Assembly: GCF_900109055.1 (NCBI RefSeq)
Contig: NZ_FOIV01000004.1
Coordinates: 310,001 to 374,000, forward strand
DNA length: 64,000 nucleotides
Reading direction: 5' to 3'
Source of the DNA: Prevotella sp. khp7
GTDB lineage: Bacteria > Bacteroidota > Bacteroidia > Bacteroidales > Bacteroidaceae
This document shows, piece after piece, positions 33,391 to 41,756 of this stretch (the first letter of the stretch is position 1; the number at the start of each line of letters is the position of its first letter). A model generated the notes under the pieces. The model was not told the DNA's origin. It searched no databases and saw only the letters and a program-made list of their open reading frames with translations. Both the position numbers and the translations under genes were made by a program.

Positions 33391-34774
33391 GGCTCTCCCA
33401 AAGACGAGCGAGGAACTTCGCGTTCATTCGTTCAGGTATATCCGACAAAAGTCTGGCATGTGTCATATCCTGAAGGAAGACATCCTTCAGGCGCAAAGCA
33501 ACTTGCTCGTCGAAGAAAAAGATGTTAGCCTCGAAGTTGTTCTCAAAGCTACGGAAATCAAGATTGGTAGAGCCACAGGTGGAAATAGCATCGTCGCATA
33601 CCATCAGCTTTGAATGAAGAAAACCGCCTTCATAGAGACTCACCTGTACACCGGCCTCCATGGCTTCACGCAGATACGACCTGCTGGCCCACTCCACAAA
33701 ACGGGCATCGCTGTGCAAGGGACAGAGCACCCTGACATCAACACCGGCCAAGGCCACTGTTTTCAAAGCGAAAAGCACAGAGTCGTTGGGAAGGAAATAT
33801 GGTGTCTCGATATACAGATAGCGACGGGCTCCCAGAATGATTCGCACAAAGCCCTGCATAATCTCAGGATAGGGCGTTACCGGCCCACTGGTTACCACTT
33901 GAGCAATCACGTCGTTGGCAATATCGGCGACAATGGGGGGATAATATTTCCTATCAGACAACAAAGAGCGGTCAACGAAATACCAGTCGACCAAGAAAGC
34001 GCGCTGGAGTCCATAGACACCGCCACCCGTCACCCTCAACATGGTATCACGCCATGACTCGCTGCAATAGCGCATGGCGATGTTCATGCCGCCAATATAG
34101 CCTATTTGTCCGTCGATGACAATGATCTTACGGTGGTTGCGATAGTTCACCTTACTCGTAAACTGCGGGAAGTGTACCGGCATGAACGGCACTGCCTCGA
34201 TACCTTCCTCACGCATACGTTCAAAGAAGCGGTGCCTCACCTTCCAGCATCCCACATCATCGTATATCAGTCTTACCTCGACACCCTCACGCGCCTTGTC
34301 TATCAGGGCATCGCTGAAGAGTCTGCCAAGCGCATCGTCGGCAATGATATACATACCGATATGTATATGGCTCTTGGCCTTCCGTATATCAGCCAGCAGG
34401 GCGGTAAAAAACTGATAGCCATTGGTGCAGATATCCACCTCATTATCTTTAAAAGGCAATGCCAGGCTCTGGTTCACGAAAAGATCGATCAGTGGCTTGT
34501 GCTTATCGGGTAGCTTAAGATCCTGCTGCTCAGCGAACTCCAGCATGGAGCGTTTGGTCAGCAGGTTCATGCTGCGCTCACTCACATAGCGCTCCTTGCG
34601 GGTGTTGATGCCAAAAAAGAGGTAGAACACGATACCCACCACAGGTACGAACCATATCACCAGTGCCCAAGCCATCGTCTTCGCAGGTTGACGATTGTCG
34701 AGTATCACATGGATAATCGCCACAATCACGATTATCTGATAGACACTGAATAATATGAGTTTCCAACTTATCAT
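33362..34774 (-). CDS. cls: Cardiolipin synthase (phospholipase D family)
   Basis: A 470-aa inner-membrane enzyme joining phosphatidylglycerols into cardiolipin. Two N-terminal membrane helices (LILFSVYQIIVIVAIIHVIL and a second at WALVIWFVPVVGIVFYLFFG) precede two PLD domains, each with an HKD motif: HRKIIVIDG and HSKLMVCDD. Length fits ClsA-type enzymes. It starts 1 bp after the dnaG stop, so it is probably read from the dnaG promoter, and it overlaps rsmD tail-to-tail. Confidence 0.95.
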   Translation of the reverse strand: MISWKLILFSVYQIIVIVAIIHVILDNRQPAKTMAWALVIWFVPVVGIVFYLFFGINTRKERYVSERSMNLLTKRSMLEFAEQQDLKLPDKHKPLIDLFVNQSLALPFKDNEVDICTNGYQFFTALLADIRKAKSHIHIGMYIIADDALGRLFSDALIDKAREGVEVRLIYDDVGCWKVRHRFFERMREEGIEAVPFMPVHFPQFTSKVNYRNHRKIIVIDGQIGYIGGMNIAMRYCSESWRDTMLRVTGGGVYGLQRAFLVDWYFVDRSLLSDRKYYPPIVADIANDVIAQVVTSGPVTPYPEIMQGFVRIILGARRYLYIETPYFLPNDSVLFALKTVALAGVDVRVLCPLHSDARFVEWASRSYLREAMEAGVQVSLYEGGFLHSKLMVCDDAISTCGSTNLDFRSFENNFEANIFFFDEQVALRLKDVFLQDMTHARLLSDIPERMNAKFLARLWESLTRMLSPLL

Positions 34775-34775
34775 C

Positions 34776-36713
34776 CTATACTACTATGTCATTGCCTAGT
34801 TGTTTGGCCAAAGCGTCACGCAACAGCTGAGTCTCTTTGTAGTCGGCCAACAAGGCCTTTACTTTCTCCATATCAGAGCCCACCGTATTCAGCTGGGCCT
34901 GAATATCCTTCAGTCGTTTCTCCACGATGTCGAGTCGCAAGTCAAGCACCAGATGGAGCACATGTTGCAGTAAGGCTCCATCGCGGTCTTTCAACTGGAA
35001 GCTCTTACCCAACTGATGACGGTCGATGCCAAGTTCTACAGCCAGCTGACTGATTTGGATGTCAGAGTGCTGCATAAAATAGGTCTCAGCCTTAAAGCCT
35101 TCCTCGCCACTATGTTCTACGGCCTCTTGCAGTATCTGGTTATATCGGTCGTCGTGGAAGGAGAGCCCGTCGGATCCGAGGTCGAAAGCCACATATTGAG
35201 CCACCGTCAAATCGGTTTTTCCTCCGTCTTCGGTCTCAATATCCTTATATATTACTTTTTCGCCATCACGGATGATGCACTGCACCAACAGACGCTCCAC
35301 CTCGTGGGTCTGTTCATCGATGGTGTGCAGACCGATAAATGTCGGGGAGGCATTCTCAGAGCTCTGACGTTCTGCGTCACGCTCAGCCTGTTTCTCCTTC
35401 TCCTCATGACTCTTGCGAATCATATCGTTCATCGCATTTACGAGGGTCTGTTCTTTCAGTTGAAGTCGCTGAGAGAGGATACGTACATATTCGTCACGTA
35501 ACATCTTATCAGGAATCACCGAGATACTCTTCAAGATGCCGCTGATGGCCTCAGAGCGTTTCACAGGATCAGTGATGCCTTCAACCGTAACCTTAGCCTT
35601 AAAGGTGATGAAGTCTGTCTGGTTCTGCTCAATATATTCCTTAAACTCCTGGACAGAGTGCTTACGGCTGAATGAGTCGGGATCGTCTCCGTCAGGCAAT
35701 AAAAGCACTTTGATGTTCATACCCTCCTCCAACAGCATGTCGGTACCGCGCATGGCAGCATGGATACCGGCCTCATCACCATCATATAATAAGGTAATGT
35801 TCTGCGTGAACCGCCTTAGCAGTTTAATCTGGTGGATAGAGAGTGCCGTACCCGAGTTAGCCACCACATTCTCCAGTCCGCACTGGTGCATGGCTATCAC
35901 GTCGGTATAACCCTCTACCATAAACACACAATCCTCCTTGGCGATGGCCTTCTTGGCCTGATAGAGTCCATAGAGTTCGCGTTCCTTATGATAGATTTCC
36001 GAGTCGGGCGAGTTCACATACTTCTGTTGCACACCCTTAGTACGCGAGTCAAGCAGTCGGCCTCCAAAGGCCACTACCTTTCCACTCACATTCAGCCAAG
36101 GAAAGATCACACGCCCTGCATATCGGTCATGAATGCCTTTCTCACCATCAATACACAGACCTGTCTTTAAAAGAAACTCTACCTGATACCCTGCCTTCTG
36201 AGCAGCAAGGGCAAGAGCATCGCGCTTTTGAAGGGCATAACCTAGTCCAAACTTCTCGATGATATCATCACGGATGCCTCGGCTACGGAAATATTGCTTG
36301 CCTATCGCGATGCCGTCAGGGTCGTTCTTCAGCATATCCTGAAAATACTTCTGTGCCCACTCGTTGACAATAAACATCGATTCACGGTCACTCTGCTCCC
36401 GCTTTTCTTCGTCTGTCAGTTCTTTTTCCTGTATCTCGATGTTGTATTTCTTTGCCAACCAGCGCAGGGCCTCCGGATAAGTAATCTGCTCATGCTTCAT
36501 GAGGAAGTTGATAGCTGTTCCACCTTCTCCACAGGCAAAGCACTTGCATATCTGCTTCGATGGCGACACCATGAACGAAGGGGTGGTATCGTCGTGGAAG
36601 GGGCACAGGCCCTTATAGTTCACACCAGCCTTTCGCAGGGTCACGAACTCTCCCACCACGTCGACTATGTTCGTGGCGTCCATGATTTTATCTATCGTCG
36701 CTCTATCTATCAT
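34776..36713 (-). CDS. dnaG: DNA primase
   Basis: A 645-aa replication primase. The CHC2 zinc ribbon uses Cys37, His40, Cys58 and Cys61 (CPFHDDTTPSF ... CKCFACGEGG), then the RNA-polymerase domain with a TOPRIM core (FMVEGYTDVIAMHQCG, LLYDGDEAGIHAAMRG, PDGDDPDSF) and a C-terminal helicase-binding region. A 13-codon in-frame extension upstream of MIDRATIDKI is ignored because it covers the promoter. Transcription runs on into cls. A full consensus promoter is visible upstream. Confidence 0.97.
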   Translation of the reverse strand: MIDRATIDKIMDATNIVDVVGEFVTLRKAGVNYKGLCPFHDDTTPSFMVSPSKQICKCFACGEGGTAINFLMKHEQITYPEALRWLAKKYNIEIQEKELTDEEKREQSDRESMFIVNEWAQKYFQDMLKNDPDGIAIGKQYFRSRGIRDDIIEKFGLGYALQKRDALALAAQKAGYQVEFLLKTGLCIDGEKGIHDRYAGRVIFPWLNVSGKVVAFGGRLLDSRTKGVQQKYVNSPDSEIYHKERELYGLYQAKKAIAKEDCVFMVEGYTDVIAMHQCGLENVVANSGTALSIHQIKLLRRFTQNITLLYDGDEAGIHAAMRGTDMLLEEGMNIKVLLLPDGDDPDSFSRKHSVQEFKEYIEQNQTDFITFKAKVTVEGITDPVKRSEAISGILKSISVIPDKMLRDEYVRILSQRLQLKEQTLVNAMNDMIRKSHEEKEKQAERDAERQSSENASPTFIGLHTIDEQTHEVERLLVQCIIRDGEKVIYKDIETEDGGKTDLTVAQYVAFDLGSDGLSFHDDRYNQILQEAVEHSGEEGFKAETYFMQHSDIQISQLAVELGIDRHQLGKSFQLKDRDGALLQHVLHLVLDLRLDIVEKRLKDIQAQLNTVGSDMEKVKALLADYKETQLLRDALAKQLGNDIVV

Positions 36714-36721
36714 AACGCCGA

Positions 36722-36753
36722 CAAAGGTACGAATAAGCGAGGAGAAATCCAAA
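36722..36753 (-). promoter_or_regulatory. Promoter of dnaG
   Basis: On the minus strand TTTG (36753-36750), a 20-bp spacer and TACCTTTG (36729-36722) form a full consensus promoter, 8 bp before the dnaG ATG. Confidence 0.75.
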
Positions 36754-36813
36754 TTTTATTTGGGTTTTCTCGAGCGAAAGTACCTTCGGGCAATGCTCAA
36801 AGTTTCGAATAAT

Positions 36814-36844
36814 TTTGTAATTTGCAAAATTCTTATTAACTTTG
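36814..36844 (+). promoter_or_regulatory. Promoter of the tandem SGNH hydrolase gene
   Basis: TTTG (36814-36817), a 19-bp spacer and TAACTTTG (36837-36844) match the Bacteroidetes consensus, 27 bp before the ATG. Confidence 0.7.
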
Positions 36845-36871
36845 CAGCGCAAACACTTAAAAATATTTTCG

Positions 36872-38533
36872 ATGATGAGAAGACTACTACTGCTTATAGC
36901 ACTCTCAACTTATTATGTCCTGCAAATCAATGCACAACGTTTCGACGATCTGCCCACGCCCGGAGGTGAAGAAAAGGTGATAGACAACACGCCCGACTCC
37001 ATCGCCAAGGCTTTGATGAATCGCCCAGCCCCCGGTTCCACCCGTCAGGGATTGAATCCAGTACTATTCCTGATAGGTAACAGTACCATGCGCAACGGCA
37101 CTTTGGGCAATGGGAACAACGGCCAATGGGGCTGGGGTTACTATGCTAGTGATTTCTTCGACGGCCGTAAGATTTCCGTTGAGAATCAGGCTCTGGGTGG
37201 TATGTCTACCCGCAACTTCTATACCGACCTGTGGCCAGCCGTTCGCCAAGCCCTGAAACCTGGAGATTGGGTTATCGTATCCATAGGTCATAACGACCAT
37301 GCAGACTTCTTTGATGCAAAGCGTGCCCGTGGTGTCATCGACGGTGTGGCCGAAGACACAATGATAGTAGGTTTCAACCTCCGCAAGCAAATCCCCGACA
37401 CCGTCTATAGCTATGGGCACTACCTGCGCTGCTATATCCATGAGATCCGTGAGGCAGGAGCCAACCCCATCCTCATGTCGCTCACCCCGCGTGATGCCCG
37501 CGACGATAAAGGACTTATCATCCGCAAACCACAAACCCAGTGGGCGGCCTACGTCGCTGCTACTGAAGGTGTGCCTTTCGTCGACCTGAATGAGATTTCG
37601 GGTGCAAAACTCGACAGCTATAGCCTCTGGAAACAGAAATACCACTTCTACGGCGACAAGATTCACACCTCTGCCTTCGGAGCCCGCCTTAACGCCCGCT
37701 CTGCCGCTGAGGGAATCTACTATTCAAACAATCCCCAACTCAAGCCCTTGCAACAGATGATGGTAGGTGTGGCACCGCCTATGGCAAACGTAAAGCGTCA
37801 GAAAGGCAAACCCGTGGTGTTTATCTGTGGCGACTCCACCGTGAAGAACATCGATAAGTCCGACCATTCTGGCATGTGGGGCTGGGGAGCACTAGCCAAC
37901 ACTGTGTTCGACACTCTCAAGATCACCGTCACCAATCAGGCCATTGCCGGGCGCAGCACACGTAAATACCTGAACGAAGGCCGTTGGGAACGAATCTATA
38001 ACAGTCTTCAGCCTGGCGATTTCGTGCTGCTACAGTTTGGTCACAACGACATTGGCGACTTAACCAGTAAAAAGGCACGCGCCGTCATTGCCAACGCCCA
38101 AGACACCTGTCATGTCTATCAGATTGAGGATGAAGGGCGCTATGAGCTCATCTACTCCTTCGGCTGGTATCTGAAGAAATTCATCGACGATGTTCGCGAG
38201 AAGGGAGCCACCCCCATCCTACTCTCTCTCACACCACGCAACGAATGGCCTGGTGGCAAGATTGAGCGCCGCGATGACAGCTATGGCCGTTGGTATCGCG
38301 AGGTCATCCGTCAGACTGGCGTAGAATTTATCGACGTTCATAACATATCTGCCGATTTCTTGGATAAGAAATATGCCGGACGCGATTCTGAGAAGTGTAA
38401 GCAGAAGGCCGCCGTTTATTTCAACCACGACCACACACACACTTCCTACAAGGGAGCCCAGATGAATGCCCGTAGCCTAGCCAAGGGTCTGAAACAGAAC
38501 CACTCATCACTCGCCTCCTATCTCAAGAGATAG
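36872..38533 (+). CDS. Secreted protein with two tandem SGNH/GDSL (rhamnogalacturonan acetylesterase-like) domains
   Basis: A 553-aa exported protein (signal peptide 1-21, ending LQINAQ). Domain 1 (about 62-290): block I IGNSTMRNG with nucleophile Ser71, GGMSTRNF, SIGHND and DKIHTSAFGA. Domain 2 (about 315-550): CGDSTVKN with Ser322, AGRSTRKY, QFGHND and DHTHTSYKGAQMNA. Both keep Ser, Gly, Asn and the Asp-x-x-His pair of CE12 esterases, but domain 1 has GNS in place of GDS. The domains share an internal duplication with WGWG and STRxY/F blocks. A role in removing acetyl groups from pectin-like or other plant polysaccharide is inferred; no other pectin genes are adjacent. Confidence 0.9.
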   Translation: MMRRLLLLIALSTYYVLQINAQRFDDLPTPGGEEKVIDNTPDSIAKALMNRPAPGSTRQGLNPVLFLIGNSTMRNGTLGNGNNGQWGWGYYASDFFDGRKISVENQALGGMSTRNFYTDLWPAVRQALKPGDWVIVSIGHNDHADFFDAKRARGVIDGVAEDTMIVGFNLRKQIPDTVYSYGHYLRCYIHEIREAGANPILMSLTPRDARDDKGLIIRKPQTQWAAYVAATEGVPFVDLNEISGAKLDSYSLWKQKYHFYGDKIHTSAFGARLNARSAAEGIYYSNNPQLKPLQQMMVGVAPPMANVKRQKGKPVVFICGDSTVKNIDKSDHSGMWGWGALANTVFDTLKITVTNQAIAGRSTRKYLNEGRWERIYNSLQPGDFVLLQFGHNDIGDLTSKKARAVIANAQDTCHVYQIEDEGRYELIYSFGWYLKKFIDDVREKGATPILLSLTPRNEWPGGKIERRDDSYGRWYREVIRQTGVEFIDVHNISADFLDKKYAGRDSEKCKQKAAVYFNHDHTHTSYKGAQMNARSLAKGLKQNHSSLASYLKR

Positions 38534-38568
38534 CAAATCAGCCCAGACGTTGATTTTCTTAGATTTAT

Positions 38569-38600
38569 TTTGGTTATTTAAAAATAAAGTTGTACATTTG
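38569..38600 (+). promoter_or_regulatory. Promoter of the 188-aa lipoprotein gene
   Basis: TTTG (38569-38572), a 20-bp spacer and TACATTTG (38593-38600), 44 bp upstream of the ATG. Confidence 0.7.
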
Positions 38601-38644
38601 CGGCCAAATAGCTATAAACCAAAATATATTAGAGAGAGATTGAA

Positions 38645-39211
38645 ATGATGAAGAAACTGATTGTTTTCAGTATGGTAGCCGTGGCTGCCATCGTCATGTC
38701 TGCTTGTGGCAACAAGCAGGGAACTAACGATTATGTTTACGCTTCGAGTACAGACACGACTGCTTTTGACAAACATTCGCAGGAGTATATCTCACAGCGT
38801 ATTGACACAATCTACAGTTACAAGAACGACAGCCTATGCTGTTCACTGAGTTTCCTGAGACTCGACAGCGAAGCGCAGGAACTGAGCGAAAAGGACGGTA
38901 CCATCTATCGCGACTTCGATCACTGGGTAATGGGGCAAGACATTGACCCCGAGTGGCGATATGAGTTAGATCAGGTGAACAGTATCAGCGACTCTGCCGC
39001 TACCGTAACGCTGACCATTCATAACTATGCCGACCAGAAGGTGATTCTCGACTTGGTATTTGAACGCGACGATTGGTATGTTGACAATTTCCACTCGTTC
39101 TATGAGGGATCAGACTACGACGAGGATGGCAACACTATTCCCGATACTGATGGTATCAAAGAACTTGACGAACGTGCAGAAATACTGAAGTATATCGACA
39201 AGCAACAATGA
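38645..39211 (+). CDS. Hypothetical lipoprotein
   Basis: A 188-aa lipoprotein (signal 1-20, lipobox MSAC21, then GNKQG). The next residues are not acidic, so it may stay periplasm-facing. The body contains an alpha/beta region ending TVTLTIHNYADQKVILDLVFERDDWYVDNFHSFY, which resembles the pattern of NTF2/DUF3828-like small secreted proteins, but the match is too weak to name. The C-terminal acidic tail (DYDEDGNTIPDTD) could bind a metal. It is monocistronic between a full promoter and a perfect palindromic terminator. Confidence 0.8.
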   Translation: MMKKLIVFSMVAVAAIVMSACGNKQGTNDYVYASSTDTTAFDKHSQEYISQRIDTIYSYKNDSLCCSLSFLRLDSEAQELSEKDGTIYRDFDHWVMGQDIDPEWRYELDQVNSISDSAATVTLTIHNYADQKVILDLVFERDDWYVDNFHSFYEGSDYDEDGNTIPDTDGIKELDERAEILKYIDKQQ

Positions 39212-39215
39212 TAGT

Positions 39216-39245
39216 AAAGATTCCCGCCAATTGGCGGGAATCTTT
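39216..39245. terminator. Bidirectional terminator, 30-bp perfect palindrome
   Basis: AAAGATTCCCGCCAA (39216-39230) is directly followed by its exact complement (39231-39245), without any loop. It lies between the 188-aa lipoprotein gene and the convergent DUF486 gene. Confidence 0.85.
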
Positions 39246-39247
39246 AT

Positions 39248-39622
39248 TTATGGTTTCATAAATACAAAATAGACGGCAGCTATCAGGCAAAGGGCAGCTG
39301 CGGCATGATTCCAGTGTAACTGTTCCTTCTGAAAGATCAAGTTGGCTATAACTGCAAAGACCACCAAAGAGATGCATTCCTGAATCACCTTGAGTTGAAC
39401 AAGGTTGAAAGGTCCGCCATTGTCAACAAAGCCAAGACGATTGGCAGGAACCTGACAACAATATTCGAAGAATGCTATCATCCATGAGAAGGCAATCACC
39501 AAATAGAGGGGCCAGTTGGTAGAGATACCCGACTGCTGAAGGCGCAAATGCCCATACCAGGCAAAGGTCATAAACACATTGCTCATAATGAGCAACAGAA
39601 TCGTATAAATACCATTTGTCAT
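39248..39622 (-). CDS. DUF486/DMT-family small membrane protein
   Basis: A 124-aa integral membrane protein with four hydrophobic helices (IYTILLLIMSNVFMTFAWYGHL, WPLYLVIAFSWMIAFFEYCCQ, LVQLKVIQECISLVVFAVIANL, AAAALCLIAAVYFVFMK). The PANRLGF and FNLVQLKVIQE blocks are the DUF486 signature, related to small drug/metabolite transporters. Transport function and substrate are unknown. A TATCTTTG box sits at 39656-39649 on the minus strand. Confidence 0.9.
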   Translation of the reverse strand: MTNGIYTILLLIMSNVFMTFAWYGHLRLQQSGISTNWPLYLVIAFSWMIAFFEYCCQVPANRLGFVDNGGPFNLVQLKVIQECISLVVFAVIANLIFQKEQLHWNHAAAALCLIAAVYFVFMKP

Positions 39623-39718
39623 AACAATCTATCTTAAGAAAACGGGGACAAAGATACAAAGAAAAGCGAAAAGTGAATAGCGAATAGTGAAAAATTTACT
39701 ATAGCTATGAAGTTATTA

Positions 39719-39801
39719 TTGCACAAATCGGCTCTTTTGTGCACATTTCAATTGTTTTTGTGCATTTTATTTGGCTATATCCTCAAAAAGAACTACCTTT
39801 G
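39719..39801 (+). promoter_or_regulatory. Promoter and upstream repeats of the etfBA-acyl-CoA dehydrogenase operon
   Basis: TTTG (39770-39773), a 20-bp spacer and TACCTTTG (39794-39801) form a full promoter. Just upstream are direct repeats TTTTGTGCA at 39735-39743 and 39756-39764 (21-bp pitch), and an inverted TTGCACAAA at 39719-39727. The arrangement suggests a dimeric or multimeric activator or repressor site next to -33. Confidence 0.6.
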
Positions 39802-39849
39802 CGCTCGATTAAAAAAAGGACATCAATATTTACACATTATTAATATTAT

Positions 39850-40722
39850 ATGGCTTTAAAGATTGTTGTGCTGGCCAAGCAAGTGCCAGACACCCGAAAC
39901 GTGGGTAAGGACGCAATGACAGCCGAAGGTACCGTAAACCGCGCTGCCCTGCCCGCCATCTTCAATCCAGAAGATTTGAACGCCTTGGAGCAGGCCCTTC
40001 GCCTGAAGGAGCAGAACCCAGGCTCAACAGTAGGAATCCTCACGATGGGTCCCCCACGTGCAGGTGAGATCATCCGTCAGGGACTTTATCGTGGCGCTGA
40101 TACAGGTTGGTTGCTTACCGACCGTCTCTTCGCAGGTGCTGATACCCTCGCTACTTCTTACGCTCTGGCTACTGCCATCAAGAAGATTGGCGATGTTGAC
40201 ATCGTTATCGGTGGTCGTCAGGCTATCGACGGTGATACCGCTCAGGTAGGTCCTCAGGTGGCTCAGAAACTGGGTCTTAACCAGGTTACTTACGCTGAGG
40301 AGGTTCTCTCAGTAAAGGATGGTAAGGCTACTATCAAGCGTGTGATCGATGGTGGTGTAGAGACTGTAGAGGCTCCTCTGCCTGTTGTTATCACCGTTAA
40401 CGGAAGCGCAGCTCCCTGTCGCCCCCAGAATGCTAAGCTGGTGATGAAGTATAAGCGCGCTACCTGTCCTATGGAGCGTCCTGCCGAGGGTACTGCTTAC
40501 GACTATCTGTACGACGAGCGCCCTGAGCTCACGCTGAACCAGTGGAGCGTGGCCGACGTGGATGGCGATGTAAACCAGTGCGGTCTGAATGGCTCACCAA
40601 CCAAGGTAAAGGCCATCAAGAACATCGTGTTCCAGGCTAAGGAGTCGAAGACTTTGACGGCTTCTGATGCTGATATCGAGGGAATGATCAAAGAATTGTT
40701 GGACGAGAAAATCATTGGATAA
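39850..40722 (+). CDS. etfB: Electron transfer flavoprotein subunit beta
   Basis: A 290-aa EtfB (MALKIVVLAKQVPDT, ALRLKEQNPGSTVGILTMGPPRAGEIIRQGLYRGAD, DVDIVIGGRQAIDGDTAQVGPQVAQKLGL). It forms a heterodimer with EtfA to pass electrons from the acyl-CoA dehydrogenase to the quinone pool or another acceptor. Codon use (GCT, GGT, TAC, AAG, CGT) is markedly biased compared with neighbours, suggesting high expression. It is first of a three-gene operon, with etfA after 6 bp. Confidence 0.97.
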   Translation: MALKIVVLAKQVPDTRNVGKDAMTAEGTVNRAALPAIFNPEDLNALEQALRLKEQNPGSTVGILTMGPPRAGEIIRQGLYRGADTGWLLTDRLFAGADTLATSYALATAIKKIGDVDIVIGGRQAIDGDTAQVGPQVAQKLGLNQVTYAEEVLSVKDGKATIKRVIDGGVETVEAPLPVVITVNGSAAPCRPQNAKLVMKYKRATCPMERPAEGTAYDYLYDERPELTLNQWSVADVDGDVNQCGLNGSPTKVKAIKNIVFQAKESKTLTASDADIEGMIKELLDEKIIG

Positions 40723-40728
40723 CGAGAT

Positions 40729-41754
40729 ATGGCTAATAACGTATTTGTATATTGCGAAATTGAAGGTACTCAGGTACAGGAAGTATCTCAGGAGTTGCTG
40801 ACCAAGGGTCGCAAGCTCGCCAATGAACTCAAGGTTGAGCTCCACGCCATTGTTGCCGGTACTGGCATCAAGGGTAAGGTTGAGGATCAGATTCTGCCTT
40901 ACGGTGTTGACAAGCTGTTTGTTTTCGACGCTAAGGACCTGTTCCCTTACACCTCAGCTCCTCACACTGATATTCTGGTTAACCTCTTCAAGGAGGAGCA
41001 GCCACAGATCTGCTTGATGGGTGCTACCGTTATCGGTCGCGACCTCGGTCCACGTGTATCGTCATCACTGACTTCAGGTCTGACTGCCGACTGCACAGAG
41101 CTGGAGATTGGTCCTTTCGAGGATAAGAAGAACAACAAGACATACGAGAACCTGCTCTATCAGATTCGTCCTGCCTTCGGTGGTAACATCGTAGCTACCA
41201 TCGTGAACCCCAACCACCGTCCACAGATGGCTACTGTACGCTCTGGCGTAATGCAGAAGGCTCTGTACGATGGCGAGTGCCGCAAGGAGGTTGTTTACCC
41301 AGAGGTAAGCAAGTATGTTAGCCCCGAGGCCTTCGTAGTGAAGGTGCTCGACCACCACGTTGAGGCTGCTAAGCACAACCTGAAGGGTGCGCCTATCGTT
41401 GTAGCCGGTGGTTACGGTATGGGCTGCAAGGAGAACTTCGACCAGCTGTTCGAGCTCGCTAAGGTGCTGCATGGTGAGGTTGGTGGTTCTCGTGCCGCTG
41501 TAGATGCTGGTTGGTTGGATCACGACCGTCAGATTGGTCAGACAGGTGTTACCGTTCACCCCAAGGTGTACATCGCCTGTGGTATCTCTGGACAGATTCA
41601 GCACATCGCTGGTATGCAGGACTCTGGTATCATCATCTCTATCAACAGCGATCCCGATGCTCCTATCAACAAAATCGCCGACTACGTAATCGTTGGTACC
41701 GTAGAGGAGGTAGTTCCCAAACTCATTAAATACTATAAGCAAAATTCGAAGTAA
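40729..41754 (+). CDS. etfA: Electron transfer flavoprotein subunit alpha
   Basis: A 341-aa EtfA. The C-terminal FAD-binding domain is intact: VVAGGYGMGCKENFDQLFELAKVL, GGSRAAVDAGWLDHDRQIGQTGVTVHPKVYIACGISGQIQH and SINSDPDAPINKIADYVIVGTVEEVVP. Whether this ETF is electron-bifurcating cannot be settled by eye. It shares the strong codon bias of etfB and stands 2 bp before the dehydrogenase gene. Confidence 0.97.
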   Translation: MANNVFVYCEIEGTQVQEVSQELLTKGRKLANELKVELHAIVAGTGIKGKVEDQILPYGVDKLFVFDAKDLFPYTSAPHTDILVNLFKEEQPQICLMGATVIGRDLGPRVSSSLTSGLTADCTELEIGPFEDKKNNKTYENLLYQIRPAFGGNIVATIVNPNHRPQMATVRSGVMQKALYDGECRKEVVYPEVSKYVSPEAFVVKVLDHHVEAAKHNLKGAPIVVAGGYGMGCKENFDQLFELAKVLHGEVGGSRAAVDAGWLDHDRQIGQTGVTVHPKVYIACGISGQIQHIAGMQDSGIIISINSDPDAPINKIADYVIVGTVEEVVPKLIKYYKQNSK

Positions 41755-41756
41755 TT

